NCBI RefSeq assembly: GCF_002266425.1
Contig: NZ_NPMN01000005.1
Span: 1-64,000, forward strand
Length of the DNA stretch: 64,000 nucleotides
Source: Tissierella sp. P1
GTDB lineage: Bacteria; Bacillota; Clostridia; Tissierellales; Tissierellaceae
Reading direction: 5' to 3'
The position numbers and the translations under genes were made by a program. Numbering within the stretch: the first letter of the stretch is position 1; every line of letters starts with the position of its first letter. Below, one piece after another: positions 9,351-17,903 of this stretch. The notes beneath the pieces are model-generated. The model was not told the DNA's origin, made no database searches, and saw only the letters and a list, made by a program, of their open reading frames with translations.

Positions 9351-10301
9351 TTGATAATACAAGACTTTATAAATAAGCAATTAGAAGAAATTAAAGAAAA
9401 AGTAGGAAATAAAAAAGCCTTATGTGCTTTATCAGGTGGGGTAGATTCTTCTGTGGCAGCAGTATTAGTTCATAAGGCTATTGGAGATAATCTAGTCTGT
9501 GTATTTGTAGACCATGGTCTTTTAAGAAAAAATGAAAGACAAGAAGTAGAGAGTGTGTTTAGAGATAAATTCCATATGAATCTAATAGTGGTTGATGCTG
9601 AGGATAGATTTTTAGGAAAGTTAAAAGGAGTTACTGATCCTGAGCAGAAAAGAAAGGTAATCGGAGAAGAATTTATTAGGGTATTTGAAGAAGAACAATC
9701 AAAACTTGAAGACATAGAATTCCTAGTTCAAGGAACGATCTATCCAGATATAGTTGAGAGCTTGAATAAAGATGGTAAAGTAGCAGTTAAATCCCATCAT
9801 AATGTTGGAGGTTTACCTGAAGATGTTAACTTTGAGCTTATAGAACCACTTAAAGAATTATATAAGGAAGAAGTTAGAGAAGTTGGTCGGGCATTAGGGA
9901 TTGATGAAGAGTTAGTAAGCAGGCAGCCATTCCCGGGACCAGGACTAGGCGTTAGGTGTTTAGGAGAATTAACTAAAGAAAAACTAGATATTCTTAGAGA
10001 TGCAGATTATATCTACAGAGATGAGATTAAAAAAGCAGGTCTAGATAGAGAAATCTGGCAATATTTTGCAGTATTACCTAATATTCAATCGGTAGGAGTT
10101 ATAGACGGTGAAAGAACATATAAACATTTAATAGGACTAAGAGCTATAACTACTAAAGATGCTATGACAGCTAAATGGTATCCAATTCCATTAGATTTGT
10201 TAGAGAAGATTTCAACAAGAATTACAGATGAAGTGAAGGAAGTAAATAGGGTGGTATATGATATAACAAATAAACCACCTGCTACTATTGAGTGGGAGTA
10301 A
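9351..10301 (+). CDS. guaA: GMP synthase ATP-pyrophosphatase subunit (no glutaminase domain)
   Basis: This 316-residue protein corresponds to the C-terminal half of GMP synthetase: the ATP-PPase domain with the PP-loop SGGVDSS (about residues 29-35), the [10 protein letters not shown] segment and the dimerisation domain ending PPATIEWE. The N-terminal class I glutamine amidotransferase domain of ordinary bacterial GuaA (about 190 residues) is absent, and the gene starts cleanly at TTG 9351 after AAAGGAGG. It aminates XMP to GMP using free ammonia or a separate amidotransferase subunit encoded elsewhere. It is 15 bases after guaB. Its 3' end holds the attachment core discussed at 10287. Confidence 0.92.
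   Translation: MIIQDFINKQLEEIKEKVGNKKALCALSGGVDSSVAAVLVHKAIGDNLVCVFVDHGLLRKNERQEVESVFRDKFHMNLIVVDAEDRFLGKLKGVTDPEQKRKVIGEEFIRVFEEEQSKLEDIEFLVQGTIYPDIVESLNKDGKVAVKSHHNVGGLPEDVNFELIEPLKELYKEEVREVGRALGIDEELVSRQPFPGPGLGVRCLGELTKEKLDILRDADYIYRDEIKKAGLDREIWQYFAVLPNIQSVGVIDGERTYKHLIGLRAITTKDAMTAKWYPIPLDLLEKISTRITDEVKEVNRVVYDITNKPPATIEWE
10287..10300 (+). repeat. guaA 3'-end attachment core, copy 1
   Basis: ATTGAGTGGGAGTA covers the last codons of guaA. Tyrosine recombinases of many genomic islands use the 3' end of guaA as target. The same 14 bases recur at 11773-11786, and a variant at 14932. Confidence 0.75.
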
Positions 10302-10310
10302 TCGGATGAG

Positions 10311-10352
10311 AGCTTTAAACCCTTTAATACCAAGGGTTTTGAGCTTTTTTTA
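10311..10352 (+). terminator. Intrinsic terminator after guaA
   Basis: AAACCCTT and AAGGGTTT form the core stem with flanking AGCT pairing, followed by TTTTTTTATTTTT. Confidence 0.8.
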
Positions 10353-10409
10353 TTTTTGGATTGCACTTTCATTGCAGTAAATTAATTTTTTGCACCTCAA
10401 AACTAAAAG

Positions 10410-10751
10410 TTAGCAGTGAATATTGTTCTTTGGTGAGAAGTCTAAATTTTCGGTTGGTGGATTAAATTTGATGTTGTTATTTAATTTATTAGTGACATCC
10501 CAGCGCATTTCTTCATAATGCTTTTGCTTTCTCTTTAAACTGTCATATTGCTTATTTGCTAACAAGATATCAATTGATTTTTGTTCAGTTAAATACTCCG
10601 AAATATTTTCTTTATCATTATTTATTCATCTGAATATCGGTTCGTCATAAATCCATATTTCTTTGGTCGTAGGTGTGTCTGTTATTTTAGTATTATATGA
10701 TAATAACTCACCTTCTTTTGCTTTAAACACCGCATTTAAATCATTGTAATA
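10410..10751 (-). pseudogene. Decayed coding remnant with an internal stop
   Basis: On the minus strand a frame of about 113 codons ends at 10410 and reads like protein (ITDTPTTKEIWIYDEP, QYDSLKRKQKHYEEMRW, NPPTENLDFSPKNN) but has an in-frame TGA at 10626-10628 and no start codon. I do not recognise the family. It lies inside the first guaA-anchored insertion and is probably cargo that has decayed. Confidence 0.45.
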
Positions 10752-10819
10752 TCAAGCTTTGAAGCGATTTTTGTTAACTTAATTTTCTCGAGATGTTGTT
10801 TTATATATCAAGTCTAGTA

Positions 10820-10905
10820 AGAAGAAAATAAGCACTTTATGGTGGTGGCGTGGGCTATTGCCTGTCGGCACCGCCCATCCCCGCACCAAAATGTCATTTT
10901 CTTCT
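10820..10905. repeat. GC-rich 86-base imperfect hairpin element
   Basis: Perfect 10-base outer arms AGAAGAAAAT and ATTTTCTTCT enclose a GC-rich inner stem (GTGGGC near 10850 with GCCCAT near 10874) in otherwise AT-rich DNA. There is no T-run, so it is not a simple terminator. It may be a fold-back end, a replication or transfer site, or a structured RNA from the inserted element. Confidence 0.5.
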
Positions 10906-10963
10906 CAAGAACCCTGATTTTTTAACTTTTGAGCTCGTTAATATACTTAATCGTGGAAATATA

Positions 10964-10972
10964 TGGTATACT
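10964..10972 (+). promoter_or_regulatory. Extended -10 promoter of the GNAT gene
   Basis: TGG-TATACT (10964-10972) sits about 42 bases upstream of the start at 11014; no clear -35 element. Confidence 0.45.
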
Positions 10973-11013
10973 CGTGTCATGCAGTAGAAAAAATAAAGGA
11001 TGAGGGAACAATT

Positions 11014-11553
11014 ATGATTGAACTTCGTAAAATTACTCAGGATAATTTAAGGGAAGTATTGGAGCTTAAAGTAGCAAGTGGGCAAGACGGTTATGTGGAT
11101 TCTAATATTTATAGACTAGCTTGGGCCTATGTTAAAGTAACCAACAATGAGAAACCTCCTCTGGCCTTTGCCATATATCATCATGATAAAGTTGTAGGGT
11201 TAGTGGATATGGGATTTTTTGAGTTATCGGAAACTACCTTTTTATTTGAGGAATTTGGCGACAAAGCTACCTATGGAATAAACCATTTTATGATAGACCA
11301 TAAATATCAAGGTAAAGGGTTTGGCAAACAGGCTATGCAAAAAGTTATCGAATTTTTACGTTCATTTCCCCAAGGAAAAGCTGATGCTATTTATTTATCT
11401 TATTGGAAGACTAACGAAGCAGCTAGAGGCCTATATGCATCAGTTGGGTTTGTAGAAACAGGAGAAATATGGGACGGACAAACCGGTGAAAGCTGGGATC
11501 CAGAGAGAGAAGATATTGAGAGAGCAGAAGTAGGTGTTAGACTGGGATTATAG
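11014..11553 (+). CDS. GNAT family N-acetyltransferase, diamine/spermidine acetyltransferase-like
   Basis: A 179-residue acetyl-CoA-dependent acetyltransferase of the BltD/SpeG-like GNAT group. The acetyl-CoA site is visible as HKYQGKGFGKQAM, followed by YLSYWKTNEAARGLYASVGF. ATG 11014 with GAGGGA upstream is preferred to the ATG at 10963, which overlaps the -10 element. Polyamine or diamine acetylation is suggested by similarity only. The gene is cargo between attachment cores 1 and 2. Confidence 0.8.
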   Translation: MIELRKITQDNLREVLELKVASGQDGYVDSNIYRLAWAYVKVTNNEKPPLAFAIYHHDKVVGLVDMGFFELSETTFLFEEFGDKATYGINHFMIDHKYQGKGFGKQAMQKVIEFLRSFPQGKADAIYLSYWKTNEAARGLYASVGFVETGEIWDGQTGESWDPEREDIERAEVGVRLGL

Positions 11554-11772
11554 ATAATTCAATGGCAAAAAATTCAAAGGCTTTTTCTTACAATAACAAA
11601 TAAATATCAGAAATACTTAGGATAGAGATGGTATAGAAGTTTTAAGATGAGAAGAATATCTAATTGCACTTTTTGTGCACTTTACTTCTTGTTTTGTTAT
11701 TTTTTAAGTAATTTATAGATCATTGAAATGCCTTATTATCAATGATATTGCGCTATACCATCCATCTCGAAA

Positions 11773-11786
11773 ATTGAGTGGGAGTA
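11773..11786 (+). repeat. guaA 3'-end attachment core, copy 2
   Basis: ATTGAGTGGGAGTA is an exact 14-base copy of the guaA end at 10287-10300, 1486 bases downstream and outside any gene. This is the expected trace of an element integrated at guaA. Confidence 0.7.
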
Positions 11787-11794
11787 GTATCCAA

Positions 11795-11840
11795 AACCCC
11801 TAGAAAACTGATAAATAATAGTTTTCTAGGGGTTGTTTTT
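11795..11840 (+). terminator. Strong intrinsic terminator behind attachment core 2
   Basis: A perfect 15-base stem, AACCCCTAGAAAACT (11795-11809) with AGTTTTCTAGGGGTT (11820-11834), followed by GTTTTTATTT. Confidence 0.85.
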
Positions 11841-12008
11841 ATTTGTGGGGTAAATTGATATTGTCTATTTAATTTTTTTCGAGTATAATTTTCATAGAAT
11901 GTTAGTAAATTTGCGTTGTAGCAGATAAAAAATGTTATGTATGGTGTTATGCCGTTTCTCAATAAGAGAGAAAATTTATATTTTCTACAAAAAAATAGTA
12001 TTACCTTC

Positions 12009-12039
12009 TTGACTCTTCCTTTGGGGAATCCTTTATACT
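12009..12039 (+). promoter_or_regulatory. MerR-type promoter with 19-bp spacer
   Basis: TTGACT (12009-12014) and TATACT (12034-12039) are separated by 19 bp, too long for a normal sigma-A promoter, with a TTCC...GGGAA dyad in the spacer. This is the hallmark of promoters untwisted by MerR-family activators, and it drives the MerR-family gene directly downstream. Confidence 0.75.
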
Positions 12040-12078
12040 AAGTTTATCCCTGATAATTTAGAAAAGAGGTCGAAACAA

Positions 12079-13059
12079 ATGAACAACCTAATCAAAATTA
12101 AAGATGTGTCAAGCAAATATGACATTACAGCCCGTACACTACGTTATTATGAGGACATGGGATTGCTGTCCAGCACCCGAAGTGATGACTATGCATATAG
12201 AATGTACGACGAAAACGCTGTTAGGCGGCTTGAACAAATACTCATATTACGCAAGCTGAATATCAGCATAAAAGACATTCAACGTGTTTTCAACACTTCC
12301 GGTTCTGATGTAGTTTTAGAAGTGCTGGGGAAAAAAGTACAGAGCATAGACGACGAAGTTGCGCTTTTGCATGAGTTGAAAGAAATCGTGATGGATTTTA
12401 TACGGGAAATCGAACAAGTGAACTTTGCAGACAACTCCGACATAAAACTGCTGTATAACAAGGCTAAAGAGATTGAAACACAGTTGATAAGCGTTGATTA
12501 TATCGGCAAGCCCTCCAATGTAAACCGCTTGATTGAAATAACAGAAAAATTAGATAAAAAAATTCCTGATATAATGGTCGTCAGGATACCGGGATTCAAA
12601 GCGGTAACGTGCGGCGACCAACCCTGGGGAGAAATGTTCAAAGAAGGCGGATATATGTACCAATTGTGGCAGTATTGCCATTTGTATAAGAGTGTGATTT
12701 TCGATTGTTTTGATTTTTTGCTGTCTAAAAATGACAAAGCTGAATGGATATGTGCCGTTAAAGATGGTGTTACCAATGCAGATGTAAGCCCTTTTAAATT
12801 GTTCGATTTTCCGGGAGGCTTATACGCTATGGCAGTCAGTATTGACGAAGATAACGAGAGTATACACAAAGTAGAAGATAAAGTTCGCCGATGGATTGAA
12901 AGCACAAATTTTGAGCTTGACAAAGGCCGCAATGTTATGTTCAATATGCCTTATTTATATGAAGATGGAAGAGATATTGCCTATAAAGACATAGAAAAGG
13001 GACTTGGCTATAAACAAATGCAAAGATATTTTCCAATCAAGCTAAAAGAAGGAATATAA
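12079..13059 (+). CDS. MerR family transcriptional regulator with GyrI-like effector domain
   Basis: A 326-residue regulator. The N-terminal MerR winged helix (about residues 5-75) shows YDITARTLRYYEDMGLL and LEQILILRKLNISI. A coiled linker follows, then a C-terminal GyrI-like/BmrR-type effector-binding domain (about residues 165-320, PWGEMFKEGGYMY). It probably activates its own promoter on binding a ligand and may control the two downstream genes. The region has more G and C and more mixed codons than the neighbours, which fits recent transfer. The ligand is unknown. Confidence 0.85.
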   Translation: MNNLIKIKDVSSKYDITARTLRYYEDMGLLSSTRSDDYAYRMYDENAVRRLEQILILRKLNISIKDIQRVFNTSGSDVVLEVLGKKVQSIDDEVALLHELKEIVMDFIREIEQVNFADNSDIKLLYNKAKEIETQLISVDYIGKPSNVNRLIEITEKLDKKIPDIMVVRIPGFKAVTCGDQPWGEMFKEGGYMYQLWQYCHLYKSVIFDCFDFLLSKNDKAEWICAVKDGVTNADVSPFKLFDFPGGLYAMAVSIDEDNESIHKVEDKVRRWIESTNFELDKGRNVMFNMPYLYEDGRDIAYKDIEKGLGYKQMQRYFPIKLKEGI

Positions 13060-13155
13060 AAATACAAGGAATTTCCCATGTATTATTTAGGTAATTGCGA
13101 AATACAAAGTATGACAGAACCCATAGGGAAATAAAAAATAAATGGAGGAATTATC

Positions 13156-13632
13156 ATGAACAAGTATGAAAACGTGATGAAGCTTATGGAAGAATATTGC
13201 GGAAACGGAAAGGACAACCTTATTGCTCTTGCAACTATTGCATTGTCCCCGAATGCTATAGGCAATCCCCGCCCTGCTGTCCGTATGGTTGATGCTTATT
13301 ATGAAGACGGCGTGTTTTATGTTTCTACAGATGCGAATAAAAATAAAATGCTGGAAATTGGGAAAAACAACGAGATTTCCATTTGTGGGTTAGACTTGTT
13401 TGTTGCTCAAGGAACGGCTGAAAATCTCGGTTGGGTAAAGGACGAGAGGAATGCGGAAATAAGAGCGAAGATGAAAAAAATCTTCACATGGTTCGATGCA
13501 CATGGTGACGAAGACAACCCTGACTCAATCGTTCTGCGTATCACCCTTACGGAAGGAACGATAACTGATAACGACAAAAAATACGGTGAATGGCAGTATA
13601 AAGTTGACTTTGCGAAGAAAGAAGTGAAATAA
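13156..13632 (+). CDS. Pyridoxamine 5'-phosphate oxidase family protein (FMN-binding split barrel)
   Basis: A 158-residue PNPOx-like flavin-binding protein. ALATIALSPNAIGNPRPAVRMVDAYYEDGVFYVSTDANKNK is the conserved first half, given here by its positions 25-65, and IRITLTEG-type strands close the barrel. ATG 13156 follows GGAGG. It shares its fold and length with the protein at 54777. These proteins bind FMN or F420-like cofactors and reduce unknown substrates. It lies 96 bases after the MerR gene and abuts the next gene. Confidence 0.8.
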   Translation: MNKYENVMKLMEEYCGNGKDNLIALATIALSPNAIGNPRPAVRMVDAYYEDGVFYVSTDANKNKMLEIGKNNEISICGLDLFVAQGTAENLGWVKDERNAEIRAKMKKIFTWFDAHGDEDNPDSIVLRITLTEGTITDNDKKYGEWQYKVDFAKKEVK

Positions 13633-14721
13633 ATGGGAAAAACACTCAAAGATATGGCAAAGCACTTAAAAAATGTTATTACGCCAGAAATACCTGAAAC
13701 ATATGCAATTAATCCAATGTTTGAAAATATTTCAAACGAGGAAAACATTCGAGAAGGAGTTCTTGTGTTCAGAAACTTTTTGTATCAGCTTTGCGATGTT
13801 TTGATTGTTGAAGGTGATTCGTATGACAATCATAAAAAGAATGCCCACGTATTTGATGACCGCGTTACTATTTCGGTATATTTTCCATTCCTGCACAATG
13901 TGAAATGCTTATTATTGAATATAGGTTTTCATGGTGTACTAACAGAAAGCTCTCAATCTCTTACCGTCGGAAACAATATATTCGACACGAAAATCCCCGT
14001 TTCAAAAAGCATTGAATGCTTGCGATTCTTGACTGATTGCGGCATATTGATTGACGGTGTAAACTTGAATGATAAAAAACCGGATTTATTAAAAGCTGAA
14101 AGAATAAAAATTTCGTATCCTGATAATCCTGCTATGTTGACGGGCTTGAAGGTAATGGCAATAGCAGAGATAGAATTTGGTAGAAACATCAACAAATCGA
14201 AGGTCAATAAGTCCAATACAATCAGTTATTGCCGCTTCTCCGATATTTTATTGCGATGTGATTATAGAGTATTGAAAAATAATAAAACCGACGATGTTAT
14301 TTCTATATTAAAAGATACTATGAAACCTTTGTCTGCCAATGTGCAAGATTTTATATTGCAGTTACATCAACGTTATTTGGATAAAGGGCTTAAATGCGAT
14401 GTGGAAATAAAAGATTTATGGATAAAGATTAAATATTCTTATAAAAGAAATGAGATATGGGCAATTAATGCATCACTTAATAATGGTTATCAAATAAACG
14501 TCAAAGCAAAAAACACGCATAAATACGCTGATGCCATCGAAAAACTTCCTTTATTTTTACAAGAAATGATTGAAAAGGGATATGGGTGCGGAAAAAAAAG
14601 AGGTATAAGCGATTGTTGTGATGGAGGTTGCCGAGGGTTTCGTATTTCCCTGGATGACTCAATCATTGATATAAGAAATGCTATCGAAACTTGGCTTGAC
14701 ATGGAATTGTCATTTGTATAG
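13633..14721 (+). CDS. Hypothetical protein with Cys-rich C-terminus, in a MerR operon
   Basis: A 362-residue soluble protein that I cannot assign. Its start codon directly follows the stop of the PNPOx-like gene. The notable part is a cysteine cluster near the end (GYGCGKKRGISDCCDGGCRG), which could bind metal. Earlier segments (FDDRVTISVYFPFLHN, KIKYSYKRNEIW) look like alpha/beta protein. The gene's base composition matches the MerR and PNPOx-like genes, so the three entered together as cargo of the second guaA-anchored insertion. Function unknown. Confidence 0.65.
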   Translation: MGKTLKDMAKHLKNVITPEIPETYAINPMFENISNEENIREGVLVFRNFLYQLCDVLIVEGDSYDNHKKNAHVFDDRVTISVYFPFLHNVKCLLLNIGFHGVLTESSQSLTVGNNIFDTKIPVSKSIECLRFLTDCGILIDGVNLNDKKPDLLKAERIKISYPDNPAMLTGLKVMAIAEIEFGRNINKSKVNKSNTISYCRFSDILLRCDYRVLKNNKTDDVISILKDTMKPLSANVQDFILQLHQRYLDKGLKCDVEIKDLWIKIKYSYKRNEIWAINASLNNGYQINVKAKNTHKYADAIEKLPLFLQEMIEKGYGCGKKRGISDCCDGGCRGFRISLDDSIIDIRNAIETWLDMELSFV

Positions 14722-14931
14722 TATAAGCATTAGTAAAGCATAGTGGAAAAATACTATATACCTTGATTAGTGTGATTATCTAAGCTGAAATTTGAAAGAT
14801 ATTTGTTTTGCGGAGTAATGTTGACAACAAAAAATCAGTAAGTCAAAATAATATGTGTAATTGAAATAAAAAGTCGGCATAAAAAGCACAAAAACTAAAC
14901 ATAAATGTTTAGAAACGCCACTGAACTTGCC

Positions 14932-14944
14932 GAGTGGGAATAAT
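14932..14944 (+). repeat. guaA 3'-end attachment core, copy 3 (variant)
   Basis: GAGTGGGAATAAT matches GAGTGGGAGTAAT of the guaA end with one change. It lies 3.2 kb after copy 2 and just before a terminator, the same order as at copies 1 and 2. Confidence 0.55.
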
Positions 14945-14950
14945 AGACAA

Positions 14951-14994
14951 AAACCTTATAATGGCTAGAAATAGCTGCTATAAGGTTTCTTTTA
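14951..14994 (+). terminator. Intrinsic terminator behind attachment core 3
   Basis: AAACCTTATA (14951-14960) pairs with TATAAGGTTT (14979-14988), with an inner GCTA/TAGC stem, then CTTTTA. Confidence 0.75.
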
Positions 14995-15208
14995 TGTGTG
15001 ACGATTCCAAAATGATTTTGTTTAATAAGTATACTCTATGAAAATTTCGAATAATTTGCATACTAAACATCTATAAGTTAAGATATAATTAGATAAACAA
15101 GGAAATATTTGGTCAGATGGTGGTTCTGAACTTTTTGCAATCTTTATATTTGGATTATGGTTGCTCGATAAACGATATGACATATTATTAAAAGAAGGGG
15201 GCATGTTT

Positions 15209-15619
15209 ATGAGAAAAATTATCATATCAATTTTTACAATATTACTTGTATTCTCTTTAGCATCTTATAAACAGAACAATATTAGTGATGATTTAATTAT
15301 AGACATTGGAGAGTCTGCTAAATTTACTGAAGAAGAAATAACTGAGGCAATAGATCTTGTCAAAAATAATTTTGATTTTCCAGCATCTACTTTAACGAAA
15401 GTCTGGTATGATGAAGAAAAATCTGACTCATATTTTAGAGATGATTTTAAACAGGGAGTTATTCCTGAAAATGTCATTTTATTATTATCTAACTTTGATG
15501 TTGATGGGTCTGGAGATAATCCCGTTTTAAATCCAAATTCAACCTATACGAATTATCAATGGATATTAAGAAGAGGCAGTAAAACAAGTAAGTGGAGAAT
15601 TGAGGATTGGGGTTATTAA
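15209..15619 (+). CDS. Hypothetical exported protein, lipobox without cysteine
   Basis: A 136-residue protein with a clear signal peptide (MRKIIISIFTILLVFSLASY). The expected lipobox cysteine after SLAS is a tyrosine (TAT instead of TGT), so lipid anchoring would fail. The mature part has FTEEEITEAIDLVKNNF and a C-terminal NYQWILRRGSKTSKWRI, typical of small secreted DUF-type proteins of clostridia. ATG 15209 is chosen because AGAAGGGGG lies about 8 bases upstream. Function unknown. Confidence 0.65.
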   Translation: MRKIIISIFTILLVFSLASYKQNNISDDLIIDIGESAKFTEEEITEAIDLVKNNFDFPASTLTKVWYDEEKSDSYFRDDFKQGVIPENVILLLSNFDVDGSGDNPVLNPNSTYTNYQWILRRGSKTSKWRIEDWGY

Positions 15620-15676
15620 AAAAGTATATATTATTGTATGAAGTAATAATATCTTAAAAAAAGGAGGTAGATATAT

Positions 15677-16060
15677 TTGAAAACAATGGATATAAAAAAT
15701 AAAGTCCTGTGGGGGACTAGTATGATTGGATTAATGGGTATCTCATATTGGCTATGTAGATTTTCTTTTTTTGAAATGCACGGCATGAAACAGTGGCCAA
15801 ATATATTGGCCATACTAGGTGCTATTGTAATAGTTATCGCTACTATATTTGGAAACCGTATGATTTCAGGGGCTGCTGTCGTAGGATACGTGGTTGGATT
15901 TATTCTTGCTATGATATTTAATACTTATGGTGTAGATCAGGGTGGAGGAACCACAAATAATAATTGGATAATATGGGGAACGGTTTTTATTATTTCAATT
16001 TTGATTGCTTTTATTATAGATTTTATTCTCAAACAAGCTTATAAAAAGGAAAGAGGATAA
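15677..16060 (+). CDS. Small hypothetical membrane protein (about four TM segments)
   Basis: A 127-residue hydrophobic protein. Segments at about residues 12-27, 41-58, 62-82 and 97-117 look membrane-spanning, with a short polar loop DQGGGTTNNN before the last. TTG 15677 follows AAGGAGG. It lies 57 bases after the previous gene and could share its transcript. Function unknown. Confidence 0.65.
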   Translation: MKTMDIKNKVLWGTSMIGLMGISYWLCRFSFFEMHGMKQWPNILAILGAIVIVIATIFGNRMISGAAVVGYVVGFILAMIFNTYGVDQGGGTTNNNWIIWGTVFIISILIAFIIDFILKQAYKKERG

Positions 16061-16224
16061 ATATTATTTATTATTTTAATAGTATTATTTATATTTTCAC
16101 TCATTGATTTATTAGAGTACGTTTCAAATCCACCTACATAGATATAAACATTTTTTTGAGGTGGTTTGGGTGCATTTCTTGTTAGAAAAGAGTAACACAA
16201 TAAAAGTAGAGAAGAACTAAAAAT

Positions 16225-16271
16225 AAAATCACTAGAAGACTTAGAAATGTAAGTTTTCCAGTGATTTTTTT
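16225..16271 (+). terminator. Intrinsic terminator
   Basis: AAAATCACT (16225-16233) pairs with AGTGATTTT (16260-16268), with an ACTT/AAGT inner stem, then TTT. Confidence 0.7.
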
Positions 16272-16368
16272 GTTGTATCATATTAGTTGATACTCTTTGC
16301 TTAAAAGATTGGTAGTACTTTTTGATTTATAAATATATTACAAAAGATTAACATGTTTACCCTGCAGT

Positions 16369-16397
16369 TTGACAAATGTTGACAGTGTATTTATGTT
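16369..16397 (+). promoter_or_regulatory. Candidate promoter of the RiPP-like cluster
   Basis: TTGACA (16369-16374), 17 bp, TATGTT (16392-16397). A second TTGACA lies at 16379. It is the nearest good promoter upstream of the cluster. Confidence 0.4.
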
Positions 16398-16836
16398 ATC
16401 ATACCTATAAGTTTATAAAATCAATAGTGATATATCTTTATCTAAAATTTCATTTAATATAACTTTTATTCATATCTTAGTAATACTGCAATGGATTATG
16501 ATGAGCAAATTAGAGAATATACCTGTGAGATCATAAAACCTAAGTCCTGTTAAATTGTCATGTAAATCAGAAGACATAAATATAATCCTTAGAATAACAT
16601 TAATGAATTGAGGTCCTATATAAATTAACCTATTAAGTTAGTTTTATTAAGTTTAAACAAATTTAAAATTGCAGATTATTCTGAAAGACATCTTTAGTTA
16701 CTTCTTCAAAAATTATTTAATCTAAATTATTTACTAAATTCAAGTTTAAGTTATATTAAAAGGGCTGAAAGTTAAGGTATGAGAAATTTTATATAGATTT
16801 TCTTATATTTAAAATCAATTAAAGGGAGGGTGAAAA

Positions 16837-17016
16837 ATGGATGGTGCTAAAACAAGAGACTTAATAGGAATTATATTAAAGGGTATTGGTTTAGCCATGG
16901 GAATTGCAGTATTTGTACTAAGTATACTAGGAAGTATTGAAAATGATACTTCTATAAAACTATTATCTTTAGGAGTTGTAGCATATGGTTTGTACTTGTT
17001 ACAAGATAAAAAATAA
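16837..17016 (+). CDS. Small two-TM protein, first gene of the RiPP-like cluster
   Basis: A 59-residue protein preceded by GGGAGGGTG. Residues about 9-33 and 40-55 are hydrophobic, separated by a short loop with GSIENDTS. It lies 20 bases upstream of the exporter ATPase and is probably co-transcribed. It may be an accessory subunit or an immunity-type protein of the exporter; no family is recognised. Confidence 0.6.
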   Translation: MDGAKTRDLIGIILKGIGLAMGIAVFVLSILGSIENDTSIKLLSLGVVAYGLYLLQDKK

Positions 17017-17036
17017 TTGAAATTAGGAGAAGAGAT

Positions 17037-17903
17037 ATGGAGATAAAAGTAAAAAACGATTCAGTTATAGCAATGAATAATATTGTTATGAACTTTGGAA
17101 ATACAAAAGCCTTAAAAGGAGTTAGTTTTCATATTGATCACCAAAAAATATTTGGATTATTAGGACCATCGGGAGCAGGAAAAACCACTATTATAAAAAT
17201 ACTTACAGGGCAATTGAAACCCACATCAGGTGATGCCTTTGTAAATGGTATGAATAGTAAATCTCTCGATGATGTGACGTACTCAACTATGGGATTAGTA
17301 TTAGATACAACAGGTCTATATGATAGGCTTAGTTGTTGGCAGAATCTATCAATATATGCAGATATATACAATGTGGATAAAAATTTAATTTCTAAAGCGC
17401 TGGAAGAAGTTGGACTTTTAGAAGCGAAGAACAAGCCTGTATCCAAATTATCCAAGGGAATGAAGCAAAGGCTATCTATTGCGAGGGCAACACTACATAA
17501 TCCAAACATATTATTTTTAGATGAACCAACTACTGGATTAGACCCTGTTACTATGAATCAGATTCATGATAATATCTTGAAGCTTAGAGACAACGGAACC
17601 ACTATTTTCCTTACAACTCACAACATGGAAGAGGCATATAAGCTTTGTCATACAGTAGCCTTATTAAATGAGGGGGTTATAGTAGAGATGGACGAACCTA
17701 AAAGGCTTTGCAGGAAATATAATGACAAAAATGAAATTGAAATAATTCTCAAAGATGGCAGCAGAAAAATTCTATATAATAGTCCTGATTGTGCCGAAGA
17801 AATTAGGGAATTTTTTTCTAAGGACGAAGTTGAGTCTATTCATTCTTCTGAACCAAATCTTGAAACTGTATTCATTCATTTAACGGGAAGGGGGTTATTA
17901 TAA
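17037..17903 (+). CDS. ABC transporter ATP-binding protein, export type
   Basis: A complete 288-residue ATPase: Walker A GPSGAGKTT, signature SKGMKQRL, Walker B ILFLDEP followed by TTGLDP, and the His switch LTTHNMEEAYK. The C-terminal extension of about 60 residues is typical of drug and lantibiotic-type exporters with ABC-2 permeases. It overlaps the permease gene by one base (TAATG). Placed directly before the precursor-like gene, it probably exports the modified peptide or protects the producer. Confidence 0.88.
   Translation: MEIKVKNDSVIAMNNIVMNFGNTKALKGVSFHIDHQKIFGLLGPSGAGKTTIIKILTGQLKPTSGDAFVNGMNSKSLDDVTYSTMGLVLDTTGLYDRLSCWQNLSIYADIYNVDKNLISKALEEVGLLEAKNKPVSKLSKGMKQRLSIARATLHNPNILFLDEPTTGLDPVTMNQIHDNILKLRDNGTTIFLTTHNMEEAYKLCHTVALLNEGVIVEMDEPKRLCRKYNDKNEIEIILKDGSRKILYNSPDCAEEIREFFSKDEVESIHSSEPNLETVFIHLTGRGLL

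Larger units (their letters stand above)
11554..12008. other. Gene-free junction between the two guaA-anchored insertions
   Basis: No supported gene. It contains TTGCACTTTTTGTGCAC near 11665, which resembles TTGCACTTTCATTGCA near 10362 and could be recombinase arm-site repeats, then attachment core 2 at 11773 and a terminator at 11795. Confidence 0.5.
14722..15208. other. Gene-free right edge of the guaA insertions
   Basis: Contains attachment core 3, a terminator and, from about 15090 to 15208, a start-less coding-like stretch (IWSDGGSELFAIFIFGLWLL) in frame with the next gene, probably the remnant of a small membrane protein. Confidence 0.5.
16061..16836. other. Long intergenic region with terminator and leader of the RiPP-like cluster
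   Basis: No supported gene. A terminator at 16225 ends the preceding transcript. A promoter candidate at 16369-16397 would give a leader of about 430 bases before the first small gene of the cluster. I recognise no riboswitch or T-box in it. Confidence 0.5.

Noticed and set aside
10600..10650. Selenocysteine reading of the TGA inside the remnant at 10410-10751
   Set aside because: No start codon, no SECIS-like stem directly downstream and no known selenoprotein motif; simple decay fits better.
10963..11013. Start of the GNAT gene at ATG 10963
   Set aside because: This ATG overlaps the TATACT -10 element and has no ribosome site; ATG 11014 has GAGGGA upstream and matches the family N-terminus.
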